Source: CAVORB01 sp963698495 (GTDB lineage: Bacteria > Pseudomonadota > Gammaproteobacteria > Chromatiales > Chromatiaceae). Taken from it: a DNA stretch of 64,000 nucleotides. The stretch spans positions 47,396 through 111,395 of the forward strand of contig CAVORB010000006.1 of the NCBI GenBank assembly GCA_963698495.1. Direction: 5' to 3'. A program made the translations under genes and the position numbers. How positions within the stretch are numbered: position 1 is the stretch's first letter; each line of letters opens with the position of its first letter. The notes under the pieces are model-generated. The model made no database searches. It was not told where the DNA came from and worked only from the letters and a program-made list of their open reading frames with translations. This document shows, piece after piece, positions 18,101 through 25,197 of this stretch.

Positions 18101-18340
18101 GGCGAGGAGATCGGCGATGGATATTCCCGGCAGATGGACCACGAGCAACCGACCAGTGAGATCGCTCGCCTCGGCGCGCTGGACTCCCTCTAGGGACGCC
18201 AAGCTCCGCTCCAGCCGGCTCTTGAGGGCGGGACAGCGGTAAAGTCCGGCTACTTGCAGGCGTACCCGTCCCCGCACGCTGGCGTGAACCGGCCTCACTC
18301 TGGCGCTTCTGGCCACGTTGGCTGGGTGTTGGTCGCTCAT
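15140..18340 (-). CDS. P-type (P2A-like, Ca2+-type) cation-transporting ATPase with HMA2-like N-terminus
   Basis: 1066 residues. An HMA2-like ferredoxin domain (about 15-95) and a linker precede a full P-type ATPase core: actuator motif TGESLPVSKD, phosphorylation site DKTGTLT (Asp488), and the TGDGINDGPALKAADVG hinge. Calcium-site residues known from SERCA appear in place: the PEGLP turn in helix 4, STNLTEIE in helix 5 and NLVTD in helix 6. This argues for Ca2+ (or Mn2+) export rather than heavy-metal transport despite the N-terminal domain, which has no CxxC. The divergent MetK gene is 13 bases downstream. A CaCA-type antiporter is transcribed divergently from the other side of the 326-base upstream gap, which strengthens the calcium reading. 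Confidence 0.92.
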   Translation of the reverse strand: MSDQHPANVARSARVRPVHASVRGRVRLQVAGLYRCPALKSRLERSLASLEGVQRAEASDLTGRLLVVHLPGISIADLLARIEGLLEALTAPARPTSRRGRAGVDAVAPRATVTYAVSQALGEFKALLRGFSSIYTRVEPVAGAVAGSPILRREDDRLVQEIRSWHLYERDRVIEQLGGSDATGLTIEEAGARLRQYGENRLTAAKRRSDIAMFLGQFNSLPVGLLGVSAVVAVITGGMLDAAVIMGVVLINSVIGFVTERQAERTIESLSQTGVRAVNVLRGGETTVVPVESIVPGDVLLLTPGTYISADVRLLRGHRLSVDESALTGESLPVSKDPDFVGAEDTALGDRKNMAYMGTHVTGGNGRGIVVATAEATELGQIQTMVGEAESPETPMQRQLGRMGTQLALLSGGVCVGVFGVGVLRGYAWLEMLKASVSLAVAAVPEGLPAVATTTLAMGIANMRRHNVAVRHLDAVESLGAVQVFCMDKTGTLTMNRMAVVSVSSGGFTYTVRENRFLLDGISTDALARDELVRLMQVVALCSETEIQGTPDNYKLEGSATENALVDMGLGAGIDVDALRKDYPKLRTRYRAEGRPYMSTFHAGPDGKHLLAVKGSPDALLSLCDHQIKDGKRVRLTKAMREEILEQNEVMAGNALRVLAGAYREIDGDVMPEKTEKLTFLGLAGMADPMRPGMDKLIAEYHRAGIETIMITGDQSATAYAIGKQLGLSGDKPLQVLESSKLEDLEPDLLAGLARNTHVFARVSPAHKLKIVRALQEAGLVVAMTGDGINDGPALKAADVGVAMGQGGTNVAREVSDVVLEDDNLHTMTTAISQGRTIYNNIRKMIHFMVSTNLTEIEVMLTGVVMGWGEAMNPMQLLWINLVTDIFPGLALALEPPEPDIMERNPRDPQEAIIEGRDLKRMAFESGVIGLGTLGAFIYGMRRYGLGPAPATLAFNTLTLNELAHSLSSRSKYRNVFGGQKLPPNKHLTRAILGMAALQALVSVVPAARRLLGTTPLGLVDLAAIGAGVVLPLIINEATKPSYQPKTLARRRRQRRRTIWRARSPS

Positions 18341-18666
18341 GACGGTTACGGATTCAAGCTCCGGAGCAAAAGGACATATCGCCGACTGCGCGCCCGATCA
18401 CAGGGGTGCAGTGTCATTGGCGGCGCGGAGCCAGCTGTCGCCGCATTGATAGCGAATGAGAAACGCCGACGATCAAGTAAATACTATGCAGAATCCGTGA
18501 TCACGATTATCTTTGAACGCGACGTTCGAAAAAACGGTATTTCATAAGCTATTTAGCAGCCGATAAACGGAGAGTTTATGAAGACTGTTTTACGAATGCG
18601 TTACCGTTTGATGTCAATTTGTATTTCATAACAACGCGGGGGAAACGCGCGTCATGAGGGGATAAC
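18341..18666. promoter_or_regulatory. A+T-rich divergent regulatory gap between P-ATPase and CaCA antiporter
   Basis: 326 bases with no gene, conspicuously A+T-rich between about 18460 and 18640 compared with the rest of the window. It must carry promoters for both divergently transcribed cation transporters. I could not assign -35/-10 pairs confidently, and I saw no match to the yybP-ykoY manganese riboswitch core. Confidence 0.5.
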
Positions 18667-19737
18667 GTGGAATACTCGGCATTGCGCTGGATTGGCGACG
18701 AAGCCCTGCTGCAGCAGCTGATCGCCGGACTGTCCACCCCGGTCCTCCTGGTCATCATCGTGGTCTGCATCGCGCTCCTGTCGAAAGGCGCGGACTGGAT
18801 GATCGACGGAGTGGTGAGCCTCGCGAACCGGACCGGGTTACCGAAGATCGTCATCGGTGCCACCGTGGTATCACTCGGAACCACGCTCCCGGAGGCATTC
18901 GTCTCGGTGATGGCCGCATACATGGGGAATCCAGGGCTCGCCCTCGGAAATGGCGTGGGCTCCATCATCGCGGATACGGGCCTCATCTTTGGCCTGACGT
19001 GCGTTCTCGCGGCCGTACCGGTCAACCGCTTCATCCTCAACCGAACCGGATGGGTGCAGGTCGGCAGCGCAACGCTGCTGGTCGTCATCGCCCTGATGGC
19101 GCTGTTCACCGCACCGGAGGGCGAGGAGCCCACGCTGGAACGATGGGTAGGCGCCCTTTTCCTCATCCTGCTCGCCGTCTACATGTACGTCACCTACCTC
19201 TGGGCGAAGCAAGGAGGAGACGCGGCCTCTGGCGGCGACGAGGACGACGCCGAGGAAGAGACCATGGCCGTCGGCCGGGCCTGGTTCATGGTCGTAGGCG
19301 GTCTCACCCTGGTCGTAGCTGGAGCGCGAGTTCTCGTCCCGGCGGCGTCCGAAATCGCGGCTCGCTTCGGCGTGCCGGAGGACGTGATCGCGGCAACCAT
19401 GGTCGCTTTCGGCACATCGCTGCCGGAGCTGATGACCGCGATCGCCGCGGTGCGCAAGGGGCATCCGGAAATCACCGTTGGCAACATCGTGGGCGCCGAC
19501 GTGCTGAATGTTCTGTTCGTGATCGGGGCCGCGGCCTTCGCCACGCCCCTGGCCATCCCCGACAACTTCTACTATTTCCACTTCCCGGCCATGCTCTTCA
19601 TCCTGTACTCCTTCCGGGTCTTCATCTCGATGAACACGGCAGGCGTCTTCTACCGCTGGCAGGGCGTGTGGCTCCTAAGCGTCTACGCAATCTATGTCTT
19701 CCTGCAATACGCGCTCAACATCGGCGCTGCTCATTGA
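18667..19737 (+). CDS. Calcium/sodium antiporter (CaCA family)
   Basis: 356 residues with about ten membrane helices in two inverted halves. The two alpha-repeat signatures are clear: GTTLPEAFVSV in the first half and GTSLPELMTAI in the second, each followed by the second repeat element (NGVGSIIADTGLIFG, NIVGADVLNVLF). These glutamates bind the exchanged cation. An acidic loop (DEDDAEEE) at about residues 190-200 separates the halves. The GTG start at 18667 has GAGGGG about 7 bases upstream. It is divergent from the Ca2+-type P-ATPase, so both probably lower cytoplasmic calcium. K+-dependence and true substrate cannot be read from sequence alone. Confidence 0.92.
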   Translation: MEYSALRWIGDEALLQQLIAGLSTPVLLVIIVVCIALLSKGADWMIDGVVSLANRTGLPKIVIGATVVSLGTTLPEAFVSVMAAYMGNPGLALGNGVGSIIADTGLIFGLTCVLAAVPVNRFILNRTGWVQVGSATLLVVIALMALFTAPEGEEPTLERWVGALFLILLAVYMYVTYLWAKQGGDAASGGDEDDAEEETMAVGRAWFMVVGGLTLVVAGARVLVPAASEIAARFGVPEDVIAATMVAFGTSLPELMTAIAAVRKGHPEITVGNIVGADVLNVLFVIGAAAFATPLAIPDNFYYFHFPAMLFILYSFRVFISMNTAGVFYRWQGVWLLSVYAIYVFLQYALNIGAAH

Positions 19738-19817
19738 CGGCCGAGGCAAAGGCCCCGCATCCCCGACCGGCTGTCATACTTCAGGTAGACCCCTTTTCAG
19801 GACAGAGGCGCATCGAG

Positions 19818-20714
19818 ATGAAGATTCTGTTCGCAACCGACGGATCAGAGACCGCGCGGGCGGCCCTGGATTTCATGCTTGCCTTCCCTCTCCCCGAGGA
19901 CTCCGATATCACGCTCGTCAGCGTGATCGAGAAGGACAAGCTCGCACACCACGACGCCGGGGGGCTCAGCGAGGAGCAGAGCAACGCCCTGCGAGATACC
20001 GAGGATGCGGTTACCGAGGCCTGCGACCGTATGTTGAGCGAAGAGGCAGAGCGCGTCCGCGACGCCGGCTGGGCGGGCAGGAAGTTGATTCGTTCCGGCC
20101 ACCCCGCGGACGAGATCGTCCGGGCGGCCGCTGAGCTCAAGGCGGACATGGTGGTCGTTGGCTCGCATGGGCTGACCGGAATCAAGCGCTACCTCCTGGG
20201 CAGCGTCTCGTCCACGGTGCTCGAATACGCGCACTGCTCGGTGATGATCGTCAAGGGCACCCACGACGCAGGCGCAACGAGGGATCGCCTGCGCATCCTG
20301 CTCGCTTACGACGACTCCGAGTCGTCGAAGCACGCCGTCGACTTCTGCGCGCACCTGCCGCTCGGCGATCATGTCGAGATCACCGCCTTGACCGTTCTGC
20401 CCCTGGTGACGCTCTACCGCCAAGACATCAAACAGCGGCTTAGCTGGTTCTGGCAACAGAAAAAACGGGCGGCCAAGGCCGCGCTCGAGCGCGTCACGAA
20501 AGAGGTCGAGTGGGCGACAGGCAATGTCGACTACGATTTGCGCGAAAGCGGGGATGTCACGGACGAGATCCTTAAGACCGCGAAGGGTATGAACTGCGAT
20601 CTGATCGTGGTCGGTCACAAGGGCCGAGGAGCCATCGAGCGCTTCTTGATCGGCTCTACGACGGGGCGGATCGCTCAACACGCGCCCTGCTCTGTACTGG
20701 CGGTAAGATCCTAG
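19818..20714 (+). CDS. Tandem universal stress protein (two UspA domains)
   Basis: 298 residues forming two UspA domains (about 1-145 and 153-298). Both end with a nucleotide-binding G-2x-G-9x-G-S/T motif (GSHGLTGIKRYLLGSVS and GHKGRGAIERFLIGSTT), so ATP-binding Usp folds are expected. The frame is open far upstream, overlapping the antiporter gene, but the ATG at 19818 starts the first beta-strand (MKILFATDGSE) and has a nearby GAG-rich ribosome site, so it is chosen. It lies 80 bases after the antiporter gene and may be co-transcribed. UspA proteins bind nucleotides and raise stress endurance; no specific trigger is shown here. Confidence 0.9.
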   Translation: MKILFATDGSETARAALDFMLAFPLPEDSDITLVSVIEKDKLAHHDAGGLSEEQSNALRDTEDAVTEACDRMLSEEAERVRDAGWAGRKLIRSGHPADEIVRAAAELKADMVVVGSHGLTGIKRYLLGSVSSTVLEYAHCSVMIVKGTHDAGATRDRLRILLAYDDSESSKHAVDFCAHLPLGDHVEITALTVLPLVTLYRQDIKQRLSWFWQQKKRAAKAALERVTKEVEWATGNVDYDLRESGDVTDEILKTAKGMNCDLIVVGHKGRGAIERFLIGSTTGRIAQHAPCSVLAVRS

Positions 20715-20810
20715 TCACCCGCCAGACGAACGCACGGAGCTACGGATCCCGAAGCTTGCGGGTTCGCCGCATCGGCGGGGACTCCGAACGGCACGAAGCG
20801 GCCGCAGGCC

Positions 20811-21707
20811 TCAATGCATCTCCGCCAAGCGAATCCAACCCCGAATCAGGGACTTGGCGAGGCGCCGCAGCGCCTTTTCCGCCAGCGGCTGTTGCTTCGG
20901 GCCTCTGCGCTGGACAACGCGCGAACCGGCCTTCGATGCAGGGCTCGGCGCGCTCATCGGAGCATCCGACGACGCAGTGGAGAGGAGCTGGCTGACGTGC
21001 GCGTTTCCCGCCACGATCGCGCCAGCCCGCACCATCGGACGCCCGACCCAAGGCCAGATGTTGAGGATCGATAGCAGAGACGACGCAACATAGGTCAAGG
21101 AGCAGGCGAACAGGATCTCGGAAGCGTCGCCTGCCTGGCCATCACCGATGTAGCCTTGGCGAAGCATGGGCAAAGCCCTGCGGAAACTTGCGTCCAGCTC
21201 ACAAGGGAGCGTGGCCAATTGCGCCACGAGCCCCGTCGCAAGCATCGCCAACGCCGCGCCACCTATGACCGCGGGCGGGAGTGGATCGCGCGAGAGCAGG
21301 GCCGCCGCGGGGACGGACAGCAGCAGGACCATGCCGACCTCCCCCGTTCTCTGGGCAACCTTCACCAGACGCGTGCGCCACAGGAAAGGCCCGAAACCGG
21401 ATGCATCCTGCAGCGCGTGCGCCGTCTCGTGCGCGGCGGTGGTAATCGCCGTCAATGACCTGCGCTGGTACTTGTCCCGGCTGATTCGCACGGCCTTGGC
21501 CATCGGGTCGTAATGGTCGCCGAGATCCGTCAGCTCAACCCGCACCCCATGGAGACCATGCTTGTCCAACAACTCCCGCGCTAGCTCGGAGGCGTTCAGC
21601 GGCAACCCCTCATCGCGTCGATTGTGTTGCTTCAGTACGTAGCCCACCCACAGACGAGGGCCGAGCACCAGGGTCAGAATAGGAACGAGAGCAAATGCGG
21701 GATGCAT
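20811..21707 (-). CDS. Membrane zinc metallopeptidase (YugP-like)
   Basis: 298 residues. An N-terminal membrane segment (about 3-24), a cytoplasmic or periplasmic zinc-peptidase region with HETAH (His93, Glu94, His97), and two or three later membrane helices (about 125-165 and 200-225) match the COG2738/YugP neutral zinc metallopeptidase family. A basic C-terminus follows. The target is unknown. Members are often encoded near stress and membrane-protein maintenance genes. It is convergent with the Usp gene. Confidence 0.85.
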   Translation of the reverse strand: MHPAFALVPILTLVLGPRLWVGYVLKQHNRRDEGLPLNASELARELLDKHGLHGVRVELTDLGDHYDPMAKAVRISRDKYQRRSLTAITTAAHETAHALQDASGFGPFLWRTRLVKVAQRTGEVGMVLLLSVPAAALLSRDPLPPAVIGGAALAMLATGLVAQLATLPCELDASFRRALPMLRQGYIGDGQAGDASEILFACSLTYVASSLLSILNIWPWVGRPMVRAGAIVAGNAHVSQLLSTASSDAPMSAPSPASKAGSRVVQRRGPKQQPLAEKALRRLAKSLIRGWIRLAEMH

Positions 21708-21765
21708 GAGAAACCAGTTACGTCGTTGTTCAACGAATGCGGCCTTGCCGGGCGAGAACCCCGCC

Positions 21766-22482
21766 TCAGCTCTGATCGTCTCCCGAAGCCACCTCCTTCT
21801 CCGCGACTACCGTCTTCGCGACCGCCTTCTTCGCGACCGCCTTCTTCGCGACCGCCTTCTTCGCGACCGCCTTCTTCGCGACCGCCTTCTTCGCGACCGC
21901 CTTCTTCGCGACCGCCTTCTTCGCGACGTCCGCCTTCTTCGCGACTGCCTTCTTCGCGACTGCCTTCTTCGCGACTGCCTTCTTCGCGACTGCCTTCTTC
22001 GCGACTGCCTTCTTCGCGACTGCCTTTTTCGCGACCGCCTTCTCTGCGACCGCATCCTTCGCCGGCTCCGTTGCAGCCGCGGACTGCGCCGCACTCTTCG
22101 CCTTCGAAGACTTCTTACCGCCGCCCTTCTTCTTGCCCTTCCCCTCATCCGGTGACACGACGCGACGCAGCGAATTGAACCCGTCGCCAATGACCTGGAG
22201 GGAAGCCTCGCCCGCCTCCCTGACGTCCTCCAACAACCCCCGGATCAGCTGCGCCGGGTGCTTTACGGCGACTTTCTCGGCAACCGATGCCGTGGTCTCA
22301 GCCGCCGCATTGGCCACCGCCGACACTCTCTCACTGAGGCTGTCGAACAGCTGCTTGACTTCCCCAACCAGTGTCTCCGCCGTCTTTTCGACCTCGTCAA
22401 TCACACCCGAAGCAACATTCGCCACCGATCGCTTGCTCTCTGATGCCTTGCCCTTGCCGCCCTGTTGTTTTTTGGAAGCCAT
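21766..22482 (-). CDS. Phasin-like protein with a histone-H1-like AVAKK repeat tail
   Basis: 238 residues. The N-terminal 120 residues are helical and amphipathic (VANVASGVIDEVEKTAETL, SLSERVSAVANAAAE), like phasins that coat PHA granules. From about residue 140 the protein becomes a tail of near-identical AVAKK pentapeptides, ending in a short acidic stretch. This layout matches PhaF/PhaI-type phasins in Pseudomonas and the AlgP/histone H1-like tails that bind DNA and help distribute granules. A PHA-system gene at 11812 supports a storage-granule role. The tail is encoded by an almost perfect 15-base tandem repeat (see repeat feature). The function is inferred from architecture. Confidence 0.75.
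   Translation of the reverse strand: MASKKQQGGKGKASESKRSVANVASGVIDEVEKTAETLVGEVKQLFDSLSERVSAVANAAAETTASVAEKVAVKHPAQLIRGLLEDVREAGEASLQVIGDGFNSLRRVVSPDEGKGKKKGGGKKSSKAKSAAQSAAATEPAKDAVAEKAVAKKAVAKKAVAKKAVAKKAVAKKAVAKKAVAKKADVAKKAVAKKAVAKKAVAKKAVAKKAVAKKAVAKKAVAKTVVAEKEVASGDDQS
21811..22053 (-). repeat. 15-base tandem repeat coding the AVAKK tail
   Basis: The minus-strand unit is GCGGTCGCGAAGAAG (Ala-Val-Ala-Lys-Lys). Six identical copies fill 21826-21915. One 18-base variant (21916-21933, adding an Asp codon) separates them from six identical copies of a second version, GCAGTCGCGAAGAAG, at 21934-22023. Degenerate copies flank both blocks. Such exact blocks suggest recent slippage or unequal recombination. 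Confidence 0.95.
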
Positions 22483-22792
22483 AACGGATCTCCACGGACC
22501 GGAAAAATAGAAGAAGCCGCGTCTGCGTGCGGCTTGTTATCGGACCTGAACGGAGACATGAACGGCCGGGCGATCGTCGTCAAAATCGATACCGAGGTCG
22601 CTTTGTCCCGTTTGTTCTCGAAGCATAGGATTTTTAATCGCGCTTTTCCAGATAAGGCGAGCAGATGCGATCCGGCGCTCTCGTTCTGCACCGTCGATGG
22701 GACACATTCGCGGCGGCCGGATCGCCTATCGATGCTTTCTGTTATGATCCCATTGGCGCCTCGATTCAGGGCAGCGAATGGGAGAGTCTTCG
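22483..22792. other. Divergent gap between phasin-like and pentapeptide-repeat genes
   Basis: 310 bases. It must hold the promoters of both divergent genes. A TTGTTC ... TTTAAT pair near 22610-22640 on the plus strand is a weak candidate. No gene is supported. Confidence 0.35.
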
Positions 22793-23149
22793 ATGGCCAA
22801 CAAGAAAGCGCTCGAACTCCTCAAACACGAGGAAGTGAAGGAATTCAACAAATGGGTCAAAGAGCGACGCGGCAAAGGAAAGGATTCGGTCGATCTCGAT
22901 GATCAGAATCTCGGTGGATTGAAGCTTCGCAACGTCGACCTGAGCAATGCCCACCTCAACGGGGCGATTCTTCGCAAGACCGACCTCAAGGGAGCCAATC
23001 TGGCGCATGCCCGCCTGCGACAAGCGGATCTGCGAGGCGCGAACCTGGAAGGCGCAGATCTCACCGGCGCCGATCTTCGCCGCTCCAAGAAGAAGGGGGC
23101 CGTCTGGAAGAAGGCGACGCTGAAAGACGCCAGGGGCATGGACGACTAG
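22793..23149 (+). CDS. Pentapeptide-repeat protein
   Basis: 118 residues. After a charged N-terminal 40 residues, the middle is a run of A(D/N)Lxx pentapeptides (for example DLSNAHLNGAILRKTDLKG, ANLEGADLTGADL) that would fold into a right-handed quadrilateral beta-helix of about three coils. The C-terminus is basic (RRSKKKGAVWKK). Pentapeptide proteins of this size mostly have unknown roles; the DNA-mimic gyrase-protecting type is longer. The ATG at 22793 with GGGAG 10 bases upstream is preferred to one at 22778. An orphan ParA gene begins 36 bases downstream, so the two are probably co-transcribed. Confidence 0.8.
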   Translation: MANKKALELLKHEEVKEFNKWVKERRGKGKDSVDLDDQNLGGLKLRNVDLSNAHLNGAILRKTDLKGANLAHARLRQADLRGANLEGADLTGADLRRSKKKGAVWKKATLKDARGMDD

Positions 23150-23185
23150 CTTGCTCTTGCCGCGATCGGAGACGGCGACGCCCTG

Positions 23186-23821
23186 ATGAAGACGCTTGGC
23201 CTCATCGCGCAAAAAGGCGGGACGGGAAAGACGACCCTGACCATCCACCTCGCCGTGGAGGCAGCGATCGCCGGGCTCAAGGTATTGATACTGGACATCG
23301 ATCCGCAAGCGAGCGCGAGCGCCTGGTGGCGCAGGCGCGGCGCTGACCAACCGGACCTCATTCAATCCGACGGCGAGGCCCTGGAAGAAGTGCTCCAAAC
23401 CGCCGGCCAACGCGGCTATGACCTCACGGTAATCGACACGGCACCCCACAGCTCACGAGACGCCCGTCGCTGCGCAAGCCTGTGCGACCGGGTGCTGATT
23501 CCCACCAGGCCGGCCATCCTCGACTTGGACGCCATCCGTCCGTCGGTCGATCTCGTCACCGAGCTGGGGGTCCCGGCGCGGATTTTGCTCAACGGCTGCC
23601 CTCCGCCGACGGCCTTCGGCGAGCCCCACATCCTGTCCGAGGCGAGGGAGGCCCTGGCGGTCTACGGTGTGCCGGTATGTGAGGCAGCGGTCAGTCAGCG
23701 CGTGGGCTTCAGCTACGCGCTGATCGAGGGCCGCGGAGTAACCGAATACGATCCGCGGGGTAAGGCCGCAAACGAAATCGCCAGGCTTTGGTCGATCCTA
23801 CGAGAGGAGCTTGCCCTGTGA
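23186..23821 (+). CDS. ParA-family ATPase (orphan)
   Basis: 211 residues, the size of a small chromosomal ParA/MinD-like ATPase without the N-terminal HTH of plasmid ParA. The deviant Walker A motif KGGTGKTT (residues 10-17) and the LDIDPQ strand with the Walker-type aspartates are present. The switch region TVIDTAPHSS has the usual D-T-A/P pattern. No ParB or parS-like site is nearby. The following gene starts inside its stop codon. ParA ATPases of this type position plasmids, carboxysomes, chemoreceptors or PHA granules; the neighbouring phasin-like gene makes granule positioning a plausible but unproven role. Confidence 0.85.
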   Translation: MKTLGLIAQKGGTGKTTLTIHLAVEAAIAGLKVLILDIDPQASASAWWRRRGADQPDLIQSDGEALEEVLQTAGQRGYDLTVIDTAPHSSRDARRCASLCDRVLIPTRPAILDLDAIRPSVDLVTELGVPARILLNGCPPPTAFGEPHILSEAREALAVYGVPVCEAAVSQRVGFSYALIEGRGVTEYDPRGKAANEIARLWSILREELAL

Positions 23822-24084
23822 CGCGACGCCCAAGACTCACACTTGCAACCTCCTCCTCATCCATCAAGTCCCCACCACGGGGCTTCGCGGAGCAGGCCGA
23901 ACCGGACGGCGAACAGCCGCCTCCCATTCGGCGGACAGCACCCGCAGAGGACATGGCAGCGGGCCGCGGACTCGCCGTCTCAGGGCGTTCAGGTTCTTGG
24001 TCGCCGGCGGCCGTCACGACAACCGTGATTCTGTTTGGCTTGGCCGTGGCGTCGATCGTCCTGCTCAAACGACGCCTGTTCTGA
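23818..24084 (+). CDS. Small single-pass membrane protein coupled to ParA
   Basis: 88 residues with a Ser/Pro/Arg-rich disordered N-terminus (about 1-60), a single hydrophobic helix near the C-terminus (about 66-82) and a basic end (LLKRRLF). The GTG start at 23818 overlaps the parA stop in the GTGA arrangement, which signals translational coupling. No family is recognised. A tail-anchored or small inner-membrane partner that recruits or regulates the ParA ATPase is a reasonable inference from the coupling only. Confidence 0.55.
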   Translation: MTRRPRLTLATSSSSIKSPPRGFAEQAEPDGEQPPPIRRTAPAEDMAAGRGLAVSGRSGSWSPAAVTTTVILFGLAVASIVLLKRRLF

Positions 24085-24143
24085 GCCGCCAGGGCAGGTG
24101 GAGCGCGCGGTCGGTCGTCGCTCGCCGCGCCACGGCTGCCGCT

Positions 24144-24986
24144 TCAGAAACCCTCGAGCGGACTGAATTCCCTCTCCGCCTCTTCGTCCGCGGCGATCAG
24201 ACGCTCGTACTCAAGCTTGACCGGCTCGAAGCCATAGATGCGCTCGAGACGCCTCACGATGAAGTGACCCCGAGCGACATCTTGGAAATGCTGCATGAAA
24301 AGCAAATTGAGCGTGGCCGCGCTGAGAGCGCCGGCGAACGGGATCATCTGAACGGCGAGTTTGTCCGAGATCACGACGCCAAAGCGCGCGGCGACCGAGC
24401 GGACAAACTCAATCATTGCAGGGATATGCACGCCCTCGGCGGGACCCGCGAAGGCAAGAATGCTCTCGAAATGCAACCCGAGCGTTATTCGGAGCCCGTA
24501 GTAACCGATCTCCGCCTTTTCGTCGTCCCGGGTTCGCCCCCCCAGGGCGAAGACCTGGAAACAAGCCAGTCTCGATTCTGCCTGGCTGAGATCCTCTCCC
24601 TGGCTACGGGCGACATCCGCGATCGAACGCAGCATCAGGGTTGACGTGAGCGGGAGCTCCGCCATCACCGCCAAGGGCCCGAAGAAGCCGCCGACCGCGC
24701 CGGTTCCTACCGCCATCAGCTTGTGGGTCCACAGACTGGCGGGCGCCGGTTCGCGGTAGCGCATGGAGGCAAGCGCCAGGCGCAACGCCCGGCCAATACT
24801 CGCCTCGGATGAGCGTTCGATCCACTTGCGCCAATCCTTCGGCAGCAGCGCCATCAGCTCCTCGAAGGGCGACGCGAGCACGTCGCTCAGCCGCGCCGCG
24901 AACGACGGATGCTCCAAACGCTTGTACGCCCAGCGAAGCTCCTGCAATGCGGAATCTGGTAACGCTGTAATCGTCTCGACGCTCAT
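24144..24986 (-). CDS. EcsC-family protein
   Basis: 280 residues from the ATG at 24986 (MSVETITALPDS). A frame is open to 25088, but that extension looks like upstream sequence. The protein shows EcsC family features: a central hydrophobic glycine-rich helix pair (GTGAVGGFFGPLAVMAELPLT and the following MLRSIADVARSQGED), then a long helical C-terminal region with KLAVQMIPFAGALSAATLNLLF. EcsC domains occur next to ABC transporter genes in Firmicutes and as stand-alone membrane-associated proteins in Proteobacteria, with unknown biochemistry. It is divergent from the gene at 25198. Confidence 0.8.
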   Translation of the reverse strand: MSVETITALPDSALQELRWAYKRLEHPSFAARLSDVLASPFEELMALLPKDWRKWIERSSEASIGRALRLALASMRYREPAPASLWTHKLMAVGTGAVGGFFGPLAVMAELPLTSTLMLRSIADVARSQGEDLSQAESRLACFQVFALGGRTRDDEKAEIGYYGLRITLGLHFESILAFAGPAEGVHIPAMIEFVRSVAARFGVVISDKLAVQMIPFAGALSAATLNLLFMQHFQDVARGHFIVRRLERIYGFEPVKLEYERLIAADEEAEREFSPLEGF

Positions 24987-25197
24987 CTTCAGCCCCGCTT
25001 CCAGCCGGCCCCCATACGCGGCCCATGCTAATACACAGGGGAACCGTGCGTATTGATCTGAGTAAACCGACTTGCGACACGCCCGCATGCGGCCATCGTC
25101 GCAAGGGGAAAAAGCCCCGGCGTATTGAACGGTTTCCGCCTTCGCCGTAGAGTGCGAAAAATCACGCCGACGACGACACTCCGCGGGCCATCCATCC

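Noticed and set aside
15071..18193. A 1040-codon open frame antisense to the P-type ATPase
   Set aside because: Arginine/histidine/glutamine-rich translation with no domain; the opposite strand is an unmistakable ATPase. High GC makes long antisense frames common.
18341..18666. yybP-ykoY manganese riboswitch before the cation transporters
   Set aside because: No match to the conserved core was found in either direction by eye.
18999..19817. Upstream extension of the universal stress protein frame across the antiporter gene
   Set aside because: It overlaps antiporter coding sequence and is arginine-rich; the natural N-terminus MKILFATDGSE is at 19818.
21811..22053. CRISPR array
   Set aside because: Units are contiguous 15-base repeats in frame with a coding sequence, with no spacers.
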